In this document: one piece after another, positions 28,119 through 37,198 of the stretch
Numbering within the stretch: the stretch's first letter is position 1
Layout of the letters: every line of letters begins with the position of its first letter
Assembly (NCBI GenBank): GCA_902767775.1
Contig: CACXIP010000018.1
Coordinates: forward strand, 88,904-152,903
DNA length: 64,000 nucleotides
From: an uncultured Prevotellaceae bacterium
GTDB taxonomy: Bacteria; Bacteroidota; Bacteroidia; Bacteroidales; Bacteroidaceae
Reading direction: 5' to 3'
Notes under the pieces: generated by a model
Seen by the model: only the letters and a program-made list of their open reading frames with translations
The model's database searches: none
What the model was told of the DNA's origin: nothing
Made by a program: the position numbers and the translations under genes

Positions 28119-29180
28119 TTATCGTATGATGAACACCTGGCGACGTTTCTTCCAAACGAGGAAGAGGATGTATGCTACAGCACCCAGGAACATTGAGAGA
28201 ATGAGCACCGAGAGTTTCGACTTGTTGATGTGCTTGATGGGCACCGAAGCCGACTGCACGACGGTGAAGGCAGGGGTGCGCTCCTGCACCTTTGCCTTGG
28301 AGAGTTGCAACTGCTCGTAAATCTGCGTGTAGGCATTGTATTTGAGTTGCATGTCGTTCTCCAGGTCATCCTGCTTCGACTTGAAGGTTTGGAGCATCAG
28401 GTCCTGATTGGTGTCGCTGAACGATGCATATTGCTGTCTTGCCTTAACATATTGTTCGCGCGCCTCAGCGAAGAGCCGCTCCATGTAAGCGAGGTCGTTG
28501 CGTGCCTTTTTCGTGCGGTATTCGGTGATGAAATTCTGCAGGCGGTTGCGCACGGAGTCAGCCATCGTGGCAGAGATGAGCGGGTCCTGGTCGGTCACCT
28601 CGATGGTGATGACGCTGGTCTTCCTGTCCACCGAGCAGTCGATGCTCTTGCCGATTTTGTGCGCTACGTTGTATTGCTTTTTTGTGAGTCTGAAGGGATT
28701 GACCCGGCTGTCATCGGTCGGCGCGCCGCTGTCGTCGCCTTTCATCTTCTCCACCAAGTTGGCAAGCCATTCGGCAGGCTTCCTATACCAAGCCTTGCGC
28801 GTATGGTTGTTGAGGTAGTCGTAGTAGTCGGTGGTGAGGCTTCCATCCTTGGTCTCCACGGTGACGGGGAAGAGGCTGACAAGGAAGTCGGTCGACTGGA
28901 TGAGGTCGGGATAGAGTTCGGGATAGATGGCGTCGTTGCTGTTGCCGAAGTCCATGTCCATGCCCACCATGGAGGCGAGCGACGATATGTTCGACGTGAG
29001 ACTGTTGCTGGTGGCGGTCTCCGGGGCGAGCATCACCGATGTGCGGTATTCCTTGGGCGTTCCGAAAGCGACGGCGAGTCCGATGATGCCGAAGATGCCC
29101 ATGGTCACTCCCATCCAGAGTTTGTTGTCTTTGATGGCTCTGAGCAGGGCGATGATGTCGATTTCTATCTTGTTGCTCAT
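28119..29180 (-). CDS. Wzz/chain-length determinant family protein
   Basis: 353 residues. First membrane span about 20-37 (WMGVTMGIFGIIGLAVAF) followed by GTPKEYRTSVMLAPE, the classic Wzz start. VITIEVTDQDPLISATMADSVRNRL precedes the coiled-coil arm. The second span (VLILSMFLGAVAYILFLVW) and a short basic tail end the chain. It sets polysaccharide length in the periplasm with the polymerase. It begins six bases after the SLBB gene and precedes the second Wzz-like gene. Confidence 0.88.
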   Translation of the reverse strand: MSNKIEIDIIALLRAIKDNKLWMGVTMGIFGIIGLAVAFGTPKEYRTSVMLAPETATSNSLTSNISSLASMVGMDMDFGNSNDAIYPELYPDLIQSTDFLVSLFPVTVETKDGSLTTDYYDYLNNHTRKAWYRKPAEWLANLVEKMKGDDSGAPTDDSRVNPFRLTKKQYNVAHKIGKSIDCSVDRKTSVITIEVTDQDPLISATMADSVRNRLQNFITEYRTKKARNDLAYMERLFAEAREQYVKARQQYASFSDTNQDLMLQTFKSKQDDLENDMQLKYNAYTQIYEQLQLSKAKVQERTPAFTVVQSASVPIKHINKSKLSVLILSMFLGAVAYILFLVWKKRRQVFIIR

Positions 29181-29186
29181 GGCTGT

Positions 29187-31787
29187 TTACTTTAAGATGC
29201 TGGCGAGAGTGGCGATGATGGCGGCGAATGAGCCCACTGAGGTGGCGATGCTCAGTGTTTCCTGCAGCGAGGTGTGTGTGATGGGTTTCGACGGCACCAC
29301 AATCTCGCATCCCGGCATCGGTTTCGCTTTGTGGCTCTTCTTTGCCACCTTGCCGTTCATATAGATGACGTAGGTCTGGCGCTTCTTTGCCTTGTTGCCG
29401 TAGCCGCCCGCCTGGTCGATATAGTAGCTGATGCTGCGCCCCTCCTCATAAGCCACAGAGTTGGGATGCATCACCTCGCCGCTGATTTTCACTGTTCCTG
29501 TATACTGCGGTACGATGATGCGGTCGCCCTCGCGGAGCATGATGTCCTCATCGCCGCCAGGTGAGCGAAGTGCCTCATCGAGGTCAATACCCACAGGGTA
29601 GGTGTCTCCCACCTCATATTTCTGCAACTGCTGCGTCTGACTGACGTTGGCGAGGCTGGCGTTGCCGCTTCTCGCAATTTGCTCCTGCAGGTTGACCTCT
29701 GCCTGTTCACGCGCTTTCTTGAGTGCTTCGATGGCATTCATGCGCTCCTCCTGAGTGTAGCGGCGTTCCAGTCGGGCTCCTTTGGCGTAAGCCCGGTCGT
29801 TGAGACCACCTGCGGCCTTCACCAGTTCGCTGATGCGCATGTTCTTGGTGGAGATGGTGTAGGGGCCGGCAAACATCACCTCGCCCTCGATGGTCACGTT
29901 CTGCTGTTTGTATGAGCCTGGGCTCTTGCGCACATAGACCTCATCGAATGGCATGAGTGTGAAACCAGGTTCTCCTTCGATGACGAAGCCGTCTTTGATG
30001 GCGAAGGTGTAGGTTTGTGAGCGTATGGAATCTGTCGTGATGGCATGTGGGTTGGTCACGCGCCGAGCCACGTCGATTTTCACTGCCGAAGCGGTCTCCT
30101 TGAGTCCACCTGCCTGCAGGATGAAGTCCTCGATGGTCTCATTGGCAGCATATTTGTAGATGCCTGGGTAGAATACCTCGCCATGGATGGTGAGTGTCTG
30201 TTCTTCCATCATGTCCTGCTTGGTGGGGATGAACAGTTCATCGTTGGGCTTGAGGGGGATGTCAGCCTTTGTGCCATCGAGAATTCCTTCGATGTCGAGC
30301 CTGATTACCTCGCGGGTACGGTCCTCCTTGAGTCGGTGCATCACGGCATGAGCAGTGAAAGCCTCTTCCTTGAGTCCTCCTGCCGCCTCGATAAGTTTCC
30401 TCACCGTATTGATTTCGCCATCCATCTGGTACATGTCGGGACGGAACACAGCACCCTTGATTTGTGCCATGTTGCTGTAGCGGCTGATGATGGAGTCGAC
30501 GGTGATGGAATCGCCATCGGCAAGGATGAATGACGCCATGTCGAATTCATCGACGGTATACACAGAGCGCTCGCGGCCTGTCTTGCGGATGACGCGCAGC
30601 GACTGTTTGTAGGCATCGCCGGTGAATCCTCCCGCATATTTGACAAGTGACTGCAGACTCTCGTTGCGCTTCATCTCATAGTACATGGGCCGCTTCACCT
30701 TGCCCTCGATGCATACGAGGCAGTCGTAACTACCCACCATAATCATGTCGTTGTCCTGCAACCTGACGTTGCCGGTCATGCGGCCGTTCTGCAGGTAGTC
30801 GTAGACATCGACGACAGAGAGCAGTTGGCTGTTGCGGTAGACGCGGATGTTGCGCAGTGTTCCGATATCGGTGACACCCCCTGCCATGTAGAGGGCGTGG
30901 AAAACGCTGGCGAAAGCCGAGAGGGTGTAGGTGCCTGGGGTCTTGACATCACCCACCACATTCACCATGATGGAGCGGGTCTCGCCGACTGTGAGCCGTA
31001 GTTTCGAACTCTGGTAGCGTGCGCCGAGTTTGGAACGGATGGTGGCATTGGCCTGCTCCACTGTCATTCCAGCCACATATACTGGTCCATAGCCTTCGAT
31101 GACGACCCGTCCGTCGGGCGACACGGTGCTCTCAATGGTTTTCTGCGATGCTCCGTAGATGTCGATGTATACGGCATCACCAGGGCCGAGCCGGTAGTTC
31201 TCCGGTGTGGCTATGTTCATGTTGGGCTCGAAGGAGAGGCGCTTGTTGTTGAACAGGTCGTGGCCGTAGATTTTCTTCTTCTGTTTCTTCAGCTTCTCCA
31301 CGAGGTTCTCATACATGGTGATGGTGTCGCCTGGAAGCCACTCGTTGAGTTCGTCGAGAAAATCGTTGTACTCATCATCATCGTCGTCGAAGGTGCGGGT
31401 GGTGATGACATCGTCCTTGATTCTCATGCCCGAGTTGTAGTATCCCTTATTGCCGGAAATGTCGGTCGTCTTGTCATCGTACTGACCATCGTAGCCCTGC
31501 ATCTTTTTCTTGTTGCGGGTGCGGTCGTCGGTGGTCTCGGTGCTGTTGCTCATGGTGCCGAGGCCCTGCTCTTTGGCAAGTCGCTCATATTTCTGCCTGA
31601 CGCGCCTGAGCTGCGTGACATCCACGCCCCTCTGTATGAGTTGGATGCCTATCTGTTGCTGCGAGGTGCCCTCTTGGTGCTCTTTGACGATGTATCTGAA
31701 AACCTGGTCGTCGGTCATCGACGATTGTGCCGCAGCGCACAAGGGGATGAGCGCGGCGAACAAGATCAAAAACACGTATTTTCTCAT
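29187..31787 (-). CDS. SLBB-domain polysaccharide export outer-membrane protein (Wza-like)
   Basis: 866 residues, much longer than E. coli Wza (about 380). Signal peptide KYVFLILFAALIPLCAAA. An N-terminal acidic and charged region (30-170) is followed by the Poly_export domain (YRLGPGDAVYIDIYG, SPDGRVVIEGYGPV, about 195-270). Five to six SLBB repeats follow (GDVKTPGTYTLSAF, GKVKRPMYYEM, GAVFRPDMYQM, GEVFYPGIYKY, GEVMFAGPYTI, GEVMHPNSVAY). It should form the export channel. The multi-SLBB form is common in Bacteroidetes. No lipobox Cys is seen. Confidence 0.9.
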   Translation of the reverse strand: MRKYVFLILFAALIPLCAAAQSSMTDDQVFRYIVKEHQEGTSQQQIGIQLIQRGVDVTQLRRVRQKYERLAKEQGLGTMSNSTETTDDRTRNKKKMQGYDGQYDDKTTDISGNKGYYNSGMRIKDDVITTRTFDDDDDEYNDFLDELNEWLPGDTITMYENLVEKLKKQKKKIYGHDLFNNKRLSFEPNMNIATPENYRLGPGDAVYIDIYGASQKTIESTVSPDGRVVIEGYGPVYVAGMTVEQANATIRSKLGARYQSSKLRLTVGETRSIMVNVVGDVKTPGTYTLSAFASVFHALYMAGGVTDIGTLRNIRVYRNSQLLSVVDVYDYLQNGRMTGNVRLQDNDMIMVGSYDCLVCIEGKVKRPMYYEMKRNESLQSLVKYAGGFTGDAYKQSLRVIRKTGRERSVYTVDEFDMASFILADGDSITVDSIISRYSNMAQIKGAVFRPDMYQMDGEINTVRKLIEAAGGLKEEAFTAHAVMHRLKEDRTREVIRLDIEGILDGTKADIPLKPNDELFIPTKQDMMEEQTLTIHGEVFYPGIYKYAANETIEDFILQAGGLKETASAVKIDVARRVTNPHAITTDSIRSQTYTFAIKDGFVIEGEPGFTLMPFDEVYVRKSPGSYKQQNVTIEGEVMFAGPYTISTKNMRISELVKAAGGLNDRAYAKGARLERRYTQEERMNAIEALKKAREQAEVNLQEQIARSGNASLANVSQTQQLQKYEVGDTYPVGIDLDEALRSPGGDEDIMLREGDRIIVPQYTGTVKISGEVMHPNSVAYEEGRSISYYIDQAGGYGNKAKKRQTYVIYMNGKVAKKSHKAKPMPGCEIVVPSKPITHTSLQETLSIATSVGSFAAIIATLASILK

Positions 31788-31791
31788 AATC

Positions 31792-32520
31792 TCAGAATTG
31801 CTCGTTGTTTGTTGTCGTGGCAGCCTCTGCCGGAGATGGGGTGGGGTGGTGAGGCTTGGTCTGATTATATTTTTGTCCCTCAGAGGATTGGAAGAGGCAT
31901 CCTATGGTTTGGATGATGATGCTCAGGTCGGTACGGAGTGTCCTGTTCTCCAGGTACCTGATGTCCATGTCGAGTCTCTTGAGCATCTTCTCCATGGTGT
32001 CGGTATAGCCGTTGTAGATGGTCGCCTCGGAGGTGAGGCCGGGTTTCATCTGGTAGATGAGCAGGTAGTCATGGGTATGCTCCATGATTTGGTCGATGTA
32101 GAATTTGCGCTCGGGGCGCGGACCCACCAGCGACATGTTGCCGATGAGCACGTTCCACAGTTGGGGAAGTTCGTCAAGATGGTGGTCGCGGAGGAACTTC
32201 TCAAATGGGGTGGACTGCACGCTGTCGCTCTGTGCGATGAGTTGCGGTCCCTCGTCCTCCACGACGGTGCTCAGGGTGCGGAACTTGTAGATGGTGAATG
32301 GTTTTCCCTTGTAGCCTATTCGTTTTTGGGAGAAGAACACAGGACCGTTGCGCTGTATTTTGAGCATGACGGCGAAGAGGATGAAGACGGGGGAGAGCAC
32401 AATAAGACCCACGAGCGAGCAGAGGATGTCTGCCCCTCGTTTCACCATGCGCTGCCAAGGTCTCATGGCATCATGGCTGTATGCCAGGCTCGCTGCCTGT
32501 TCATCGTATGTTCTTGCCAA
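31792..32520 (-). CDS. Initiating sugar transferase (bacterial sugar transferase family), TTG start
   Basis: 242 residues from a TTG at 32520; an ATG at 32466 (MRPWQRMVKRGADI) is an alternative. The single membrane hairpin (ILCSLVGLIVLSPVFILFAVMLK) and catalytic motifs FFSQKRIGYKGKPFTIYKFRT, DELPQLWNVLIGNMSLVGPRPE match WcaJ/RfbP-type phosphoglycosyl transferases of the Pfam Bac_transf family, including the catalytic Asp-Glu pair. It loads the first sugar-phosphate on undecaprenyl phosphate. First gene of the exopolysaccharide operon, with a consensus -7 element 51 bases before the TTG. Confidence 0.88.
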   Translation of the reverse strand: MARTYDEQAASLAYSHDAMRPWQRMVKRGADILCSLVGLIVLSPVFILFAVMLKIQRNGPVFFSQKRIGYKGKPFTIYKFRTLSTVVEDEGPQLIAQSDSVQSTPFEKFLRDHHLDELPQLWNVLIGNMSLVGPRPERKFYIDQIMEHTHDYLLIYQMKPGLTSEATIYNGYTDTMEKMLKRLDMDIRYLENRTLRTDLSIIIQTIGCLFQSSEGQKYNQTKPHHPTPSPAEAATTTNNEQF

Positions 32521-32570
32521 AATGGATAGTTTCTTACATTATATATAACCGCAAAACGGCTAAATTGTTG

Positions 32571-32578
32571 CAAAGGTA
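32571..32578 (-). promoter_or_regulatory. -7 element for the exopolysaccharide operon
   Basis: The minus strand reads TACCTTTG followed by C, a perfect match. Transcription would start near 32564, giving a leader of about 44 bases to the TTG start, which supports the longer sugar transferase. Confidence 0.6.
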
Positions 32579-32652
32579 GTGTTTTTTTTGTAAAAAAACA
32601 GATGTAGGGGGCGAATAGTCGGAAAAATGATGGCTGTGTCGCAAAAAAGTGG

Positions 32653-32660
32653 TATCTTCG
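32653..32660 (+). promoter_or_regulatory. -7 element for the DUF6057 gene
   Basis: TATCTTCG followed by C has one mismatch to TAnnTTTG and lies about 45 bases before the ATG at 32705. It is divergent from the exopolysaccharide promoter 75 bases away. Confidence 0.4.
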
Positions 32661-32704
32661 CACACTGCAAACACAAAAATAGGAGTTACCTAATAGTTAT
32701 TTAA

Positions 32705-34555
32705 ATGAAGTCTCGGTTGAATCAAAAGGATAAGTTTTCCATACTCTCATGGTTGGACAGGCTATGGCCATATTTGGTGATAGTGGCGATGGGGGTGGTA
32801 CTTGTGTGCACGGAGTACAATTATCTTGCCCGTGTGGATGAGCAGAACCTCTTTCTGCATACCCCTCTATTCCTCAGGCAATGCATGGTGGTGTCGGGAG
32901 GATTCCTCTCCTGGGCAGGAGCGTATCTCACCCAAATGCTATATTATCCCCCATTGGGCGTGGCGGTGCTCTGCCTGCTTTGGATGCTGCTGGTCTTCCT
33001 CATGCAGCGAACTTTTCGTATCCCCACCCGGTGGTTGGCGGTGACCTTGATACCCATCGCCATGCTGTTGCTCACCGATGTGTATCTGGGCTATTGGATT
33101 TACTACCTCAAGTTGCGCGGCTTTTTCTTCGTTGCCACCCTGGGGGTGATGGGAGCGGTGGCGCTCTGCTGGATATACCGTGTGCTGCCAAGAGGTTTCC
33201 GCACCCTGTTCCTGCTTCTGGCTGTTGTGTGCTGCTATCCGCTCATGGGATTCTATGCATTGTTGGCAGCCATACTGATGGCGCTGGTCGGTTGGCATGC
33301 GAGGGGAAATGGCAAGGCATGGGCTGCCGCCGACACGATTTTGGCATTGCTGGCAGTAGCCGCCGTACCCCTGCTGTATTACCGACTCTGGTATCACGAG
33401 ACTCCCTTGGAGAACATCTATTGGACGGCATTGCCCATCTATCGGCTCCGCTTGGAGAGTTTTCCTGCCTATCATATCCCATATGTCGTCATCGTGCTGT
33501 CACTGATGGCGATGGCAGTGTGCTTCCGTGAGCAACGGAAGGCGCTGAAGGCACCGAAGAGATGGATGGATGCCTTGCTGATAGGCATACTGGCTGCGGT
33601 GCTTGCCGTTTTCTGGTATAAGGACGGCAATTTCCACAGAGAGATTGCCATGCGCCGATGCGTCGACCAGTTGGACTGGGACGGCGTGCTGCGGATAGCC
33701 CGTGAGACACCCGATGAACCCACCCGCGACATGTGGATGATGAAAAATCTGGCACTGACACGGACTGGCAAAATCGGCGAGGAGATGTACAACTACCGCA
33801 ATGGTGCCAAGGCTGCTAACGCACCTTTCTCCACCCGTCTTGTGCAGTGGGACGGCAAGATGCTCTATCTCAACTACGGCATTCCCAACTACTGCTACCG
33901 CTGGTGCATGGAGGACGGTGTGGAGTATGGTTGGAGAGTGGACAACCTCAAACTGATGGTCAAGTGCTCGTTGGTCAATGGTGAATTGGATGCGGCACAG
34001 AAATACATCGGTCTGCTTAAGAAAACCCTGTTCCACCGTAAGTGGGCACAGCGATATGATGATTTTGTACACAATCCCCAGCTTGTCGTTCAGGATCCGG
34101 AACTGTTGGCCATCCTTCATCTCCGCAGCCAAGAGAATTATCTCAGTGGCGATGACGCGCTGACGGAGCGCTTCCTCATTGAGCATTTCGTGGGGACGGA
34201 AAGCAAGAACCCTGTGCTGCAGGAACAAGCCTTGTTGGCATCGATGCTTGTGCGCAATCCCAACCTCTTCTGGTTGCGTTTCTATCAGTATACAGAACTC
34301 CACAAAGCCGACCGTGTTCCCACGCTCTATCAGCAGGCAGCCTGTCTCTATGGTGGGATGGACGACAAGGTGGATGCCAGCAAGATGCCTTTCGACAAGT
34401 CGGTGCTGGAGAGTTGCCAGATGTTCATGGATGCCTTTAAGTCATACCGAGATCAAGGTATGGGCATGGACCAGATCAAACCTCGCATGAGTGGCTTCCA
34501 GAATACCTATTATTATGACTATTTCTTCAACCATTATCAAGAGGAGGTCTATTGA
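32705..34555 (+). CDS. DUF6057 family membrane protein
   Basis: 616 residues. The first half (about 20-300) carries eight or nine membrane spans (LWPYLVIVAMGVVLVC, LLFLMQ-type segments, RTLFLLLAVVCCYPLMGFYALLAAILM). The second half is soluble and helical with TPR-like stretches (QLDWDGVLRIARETPDEPTRDMWMMKNLAL, NGELDAAQKYIGLLKKTLF). This matches the Bacteroidetes DUF6057 family, whose role is unknown. The next gene, a CxxCH/beta-propeller lipoprotein, follows at once, so the two are likely functional partners. Confidence 0.8.
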   Translation: MKSRLNQKDKFSILSWLDRLWPYLVIVAMGVVLVCTEYNYLARVDEQNLFLHTPLFLRQCMVVSGGFLSWAGAYLTQMLYYPPLGVAVLCLLWMLLVFLMQRTFRIPTRWLAVTLIPIAMLLLTDVYLGYWIYYLKLRGFFFVATLGVMGAVALCWIYRVLPRGFRTLFLLLAVVCCYPLMGFYALLAAILMALVGWHARGNGKAWAAADTILALLAVAAVPLLYYRLWYHETPLENIYWTALPIYRLRLESFPAYHIPYVVIVLSLMAMAVCFREQRKALKAPKRWMDALLIGILAAVLAVFWYKDGNFHREIAMRRCVDQLDWDGVLRIARETPDEPTRDMWMMKNLALTRTGKIGEEMYNYRNGAKAANAPFSTRLVQWDGKMLYLNYGIPNYCYRWCMEDGVEYGWRVDNLKLMVKCSLVNGELDAAQKYIGLLKKTLFHRKWAQRYDDFVHNPQLVVQDPELLAILHLRSQENYLSGDDALTERFLIEHFVGTESKNPVLQEQALLASMLVRNPNLFWLRFYQYTELHKADRVPTLYQQAACLYGGMDDKVDASKMPFDKSVLESCQMFMDAFKSYRDQGMGMDQIKPRMSGFQNTYYYDYFFNHYQEEVY

Positions 34556-34623
34556 CTTCATCCGCCAACCCAGTGGTTGCTATCAATCAAGAGTTTTTCC
34601 ACCAACAAAGAGGAGATAAGAAG

Positions 34624-36171
34624 ATGAAAAAATGGATGATTGCCGCCTTTGCGGCTGTGCTGCTCATGTCGTGCAGGCAGACCTCTGTGCCTGAGCAATA
34701 TACTGAGAGCAACATGATGCCCAAGATATATCCGGAATACTTTGACGTCACCGTGCCGGTGAACATTGCGCCCCTGTCGTTCGAATTGCTGCTGATAGTC
34801 GATGATATGGTCACCCGCTTTTCAGCAGAGGGAGACGACATTGTGTGCAGCGGTGTCAAGGTGTGTCCCGACATCGACGAATGGAAGTCTTTGACGGAGA
34901 AGGCAAAGGGGAAGGACATCAACGTGGAGGTGTTTGCCAAGAAAGACGGCAAATGGTTGCGCTTCAAGCCTTTCGCCATCCATGTGTCGCCCGACAGCAT
35001 CGATGCCTATCTGAGCTATCGTCTCATATCCCCCTCGTTTGTGGCGTATGAGGAACTGACACTCAATCAACGTTGCCTGGAGAACTACGATGAGCAGGTG
35101 ATGGTCGACAACATGCTCTGCAGCACGGAATCGGGCGGACAGTGCGTCAACTGCCACAACTACCAGCAGTACAACCCCGACCGCATGCAGTTTCATGCCC
35201 GTCAGAACCTTGGCGGCACCGTTATCGTATATGACGGGAAAGTGGAGAAGGTGGACATGAAAACCGACTCGCTGATTTCTGCCGGCGTGTATCCCTCATG
35301 GCATCCCTCGCTTCCCATCATCGCCTATTCCACCAACAAGACGATGCAGAGTTTCCACACTACGGACATCAATAAAATCGAGGTGCTCGACTCCGAGAGC
35401 GACCTCGTGGTCTATGACGTTGAGCATCATGAGGTGACGTCTATTGAGAAGGGGAGGGATGAATTTGAGATTTTCCCCTTCTGGGCTCCCGACGGCAAGT
35501 ACCTGTATTTCTGCAGCGCACATTTTGAGTATGAGAACGACAGCGTGGATGCCGTGGAGGTCACCATGCGTGCCAAGGAACTGAAATACAATATCTACCG
35601 CAAGGCGTTCAATCCCGACAATCGTACGTTTGGTGAGCGTGAACTGGTGTTTGATGCCGCAGCCATGGACAAGAGTGCCACTCTGCCCCGCATCTCTCCC
35701 GACGGGCGCTGGCTGCTCTTTACACTGGGTGAGTGGGGGTGTTTCCATATCTGGCACCGCGATGCCGACCTTTGGATGATTGACCTCAAGAATGCCGGAG
35801 ATTCCGGATTGTCCGAAGAGCGTGGTGATGCAGGTATTTCAGGCAGTGCCATGCCTGCCGATGGCATCAACTCCGACAATACGGACAGCTATCATTCCTG
35901 GTCGAGCAACGGCAAGTGGGTGGTGTTTTCCTCGAGGCGCAACGACGGGGTATTCACACGGCCATTCATCGCCCATTTTGACGGCAAGGGCGGTTTCTCC
36001 AAGCCTTTCGAACTGCCTTCCAAGAACCCAGACTACCACCGCCAGTTGCTGAAGAGCTACAATGTGCCAGAGTTGATGCGCGGTCCGGTGACTCACACCC
36101 CCCAGGAGTTTGCTGATGTGCTCAAGTCTCCCGGCACCCCCGTGAAATATGTCTCCCGGCTGAGGAAATAA
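34624..36171 (+). CDS. Lipoprotein with CxxCH haem motif and TolB-like beta-propeller (PD40)
   Basis: 515 residues. ATG 34624 is chosen because it follows AGAGGAGATAAG and starts a lipoprotein signal (MKKWMIAAFAAVLLMSC). After a beta-rich N-terminal part (about 30-165), GGQCVNCHNYQQYN contains a c-type haem motif (C174, C177, H178). The C-terminal half holds PD40-like repeats: SAGVYPSWHPSLPIIAYSTN, EIFPFWAPDGKYLYFCSA, LPRISPDGRWLLFTL, YHSWSSNGKWVVFSSRR. Such proteins may be electron-transfer or sensor units in the periplasm. A short run of 9-bp CCGGA repeats lies inside the gene near 35795. Confidence 0.75.
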   Translation: MKKWMIAAFAAVLLMSCRQTSVPEQYTESNMMPKIYPEYFDVTVPVNIAPLSFELLLIVDDMVTRFSAEGDDIVCSGVKVCPDIDEWKSLTEKAKGKDINVEVFAKKDGKWLRFKPFAIHVSPDSIDAYLSYRLISPSFVAYEELTLNQRCLENYDEQVMVDNMLCSTESGGQCVNCHNYQQYNPDRMQFHARQNLGGTVIVYDGKVEKVDMKTDSLISAGVYPSWHPSLPIIAYSTNKTMQSFHTTDINKIEVLDSESDLVVYDVEHHEVTSIEKGRDEFEIFPFWAPDGKYLYFCSAHFEYENDSVDAVEVTMRAKELKYNIYRKAFNPDNRTFGERELVFDAAAMDKSATLPRISPDGRWLLFTLGEWGCFHIWHRDADLWMIDLKNAGDSGLSEERGDAGISGSAMPADGINSDNTDSYHSWSSNGKWVVFSSRRNDGVFTRPFIAHFDGKGGFSKPFELPSKNPDYHRQLLKSYNVPELMRGPVTHTPQEFADVLKSPGTPVKYVSRLRK

Positions 36172-36185
36172 TGCTCTTCGGAGTG

Positions 36186-36248
36186 CCGGAAAGCCCGGAA
36201 GAGCCGGAAAGCCCGGAAAATCCGGAAAATCCGGAAAATCCGGAAAAA
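36186..36248 (+). repeat. Seven 9-bp CCGGAA-type tandem repeats, left of the four-helix gene
   Basis: Units starting CCGGAA occur every nine bases (36186, 36195, 36204, 36213, 36222, 36231, 36240). The array occupies the intergenic space before the four-helix-bundle gene and is inverted relative to the array at 37145-37198. Confidence 0.9.
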
Positions 36249-36264
36249 TAATAGATATATCGCG

Positions 36265-37089
36265 ATGAAAGAAGACAAAAATCCTACCCAGGACAAGGGC
36301 GATGGCCTCCCCAAAACCGGAGGTGACAAAAGCGAACAACCTGCCGGGCTTACCATCAATCATTATTCCGATGGGACGGCCAGCGTGTTGCGGAAACCCG
36401 TGGTCTATACCGAACTCCGTTTTTATCAGCGCAGTGATGTGCTTTATCAATTGACCCAGGTGTTTTGTCAGCGATATATGAAAACCCACGGAGACCGTAC
36501 GGTGGACCAGATGGTGCAGGCTGCCAGAAGCACTAAACAGAATATCACAGAGGGGAGCAGTGACGGTCAGGTGTCTATGGAAGTGGAATTGAAATTATTG
36601 GGGATAGCAAGGGGCAGCAATCTTGAACTGTTGGAGGATTATAAGGATTATCTCAAGAAAAAAGGATTGGTTGAGTGGTATCAAAACAACCCACGTTTTG
36701 AAAAACTTCATCGTTTCTGCACTGAAAACAGTACTTACGAGGCGTATCAGCCGATTTTGGTGAGAATGGATGATGAAGAACTGGCAAATATGGCCATATG
36801 CCTCTGCCATCAAGTTGACCGGGCATTGGAGAGCTATATACAAAAGAAAGACCGTGAGTTTACTACCGAAGGCGGAATTCGTGAGCGCATGACTGCTGCA
36901 AGGTTGGAGCAAAGAACATCTCAAAAGCAGATTATCGAGAGTCAGCAAAAAGAAATCACTTCTTTGCAACGAGAGATAGATGTCCTCCGTAATGAGATAG
37001 GCATTCTTCGGAGTGAGATAAATGTTCTTCGGAGTCAGAATGAAATGCTAAAGCATGAGAATGAGACGCTAAAGCATGAGAATATTTAA
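36265..37089 (+). CDS. Four-helix-bundle protein with suffix domain and C-terminal coiled coil
   Basis: 274 residues, soluble. Residues about 45-130 match the 23S rRNA intervening-sequence/four-helix-bundle family (LYQLTQVFCQRYMKTHGDRT, AARSTKQNITEGSSD, ELKLLGIARGSNLELLEDY). The part to about 200 corresponds to the suffix domain found in longer members (YQPILVRMDDEELANMAIC). From 215 to the end a heptad coiled coil repeats LRxEIxxLRSEI and EMLKHENETLKHEN. Relatives include proteins in rRNA intervening sequences and the Avd protein of diversity-generating retroelements; no reverse transcriptase or template repeat is seen here. Bracketed by inverted 9-bp repeat arrays. Confidence 0.8.
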   Translation: MKEDKNPTQDKGDGLPKTGGDKSEQPAGLTINHYSDGTASVLRKPVVYTELRFYQRSDVLYQLTQVFCQRYMKTHGDRTVDQMVQAARSTKQNITEGSSDGQVSMEVELKLLGIARGSNLELLEDYKDYLKKKGLVEWYQNNPRFEKLHRFCTENSTYEAYQPILVRMDDEELANMAICLCHQVDRALESYIQKKDREFTTEGGIRERMTAARLEQRTSQKQIIESQQKEITSLQREIDVLRNEIGILRSEINVLRSQNEMLKHENETLKHENI

Positions 37090-37144
37090 ATCTGATTTGC
37101 CCATGAGAAAAGCCGCTTTTATTCTCCCTTGGCCTTACTGGATA

Positions 37145-37198
37145 TTCCGGATATTCCGGATACTCCGGGTTCTCCGGATTTTCCGGGTTTTCCGGATG
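37145..37198 (-). repeat. Six 9-bp TTCCGGATA-type tandem repeats, right of the four-helix gene
   Basis: Units at 37145, 37154, 37163, 37172, 37181 and 37190 read TTCCGGATA, CTCCGGGTT and similar. On the minus strand they match the CCGGAA array upstream. If an upstream ATG (37103) were used they would encode an IFR/ILR-rich stretch before the Wzi-like signal peptide. Confidence 0.9.

Noticed and set aside
28230-29195. 321-codon plus-strand frame opposite the Wzz gene
   Set aside because: Antisense to a well-supported Wzz gene, with shadow composition and no signal or promoter.
36265-37089. Four-helix-bundle gene as part of a diversity-generating retroelement
   Set aside because: No reverse transcriptase, template repeat or adenine-biased variable repeat is present nearby.
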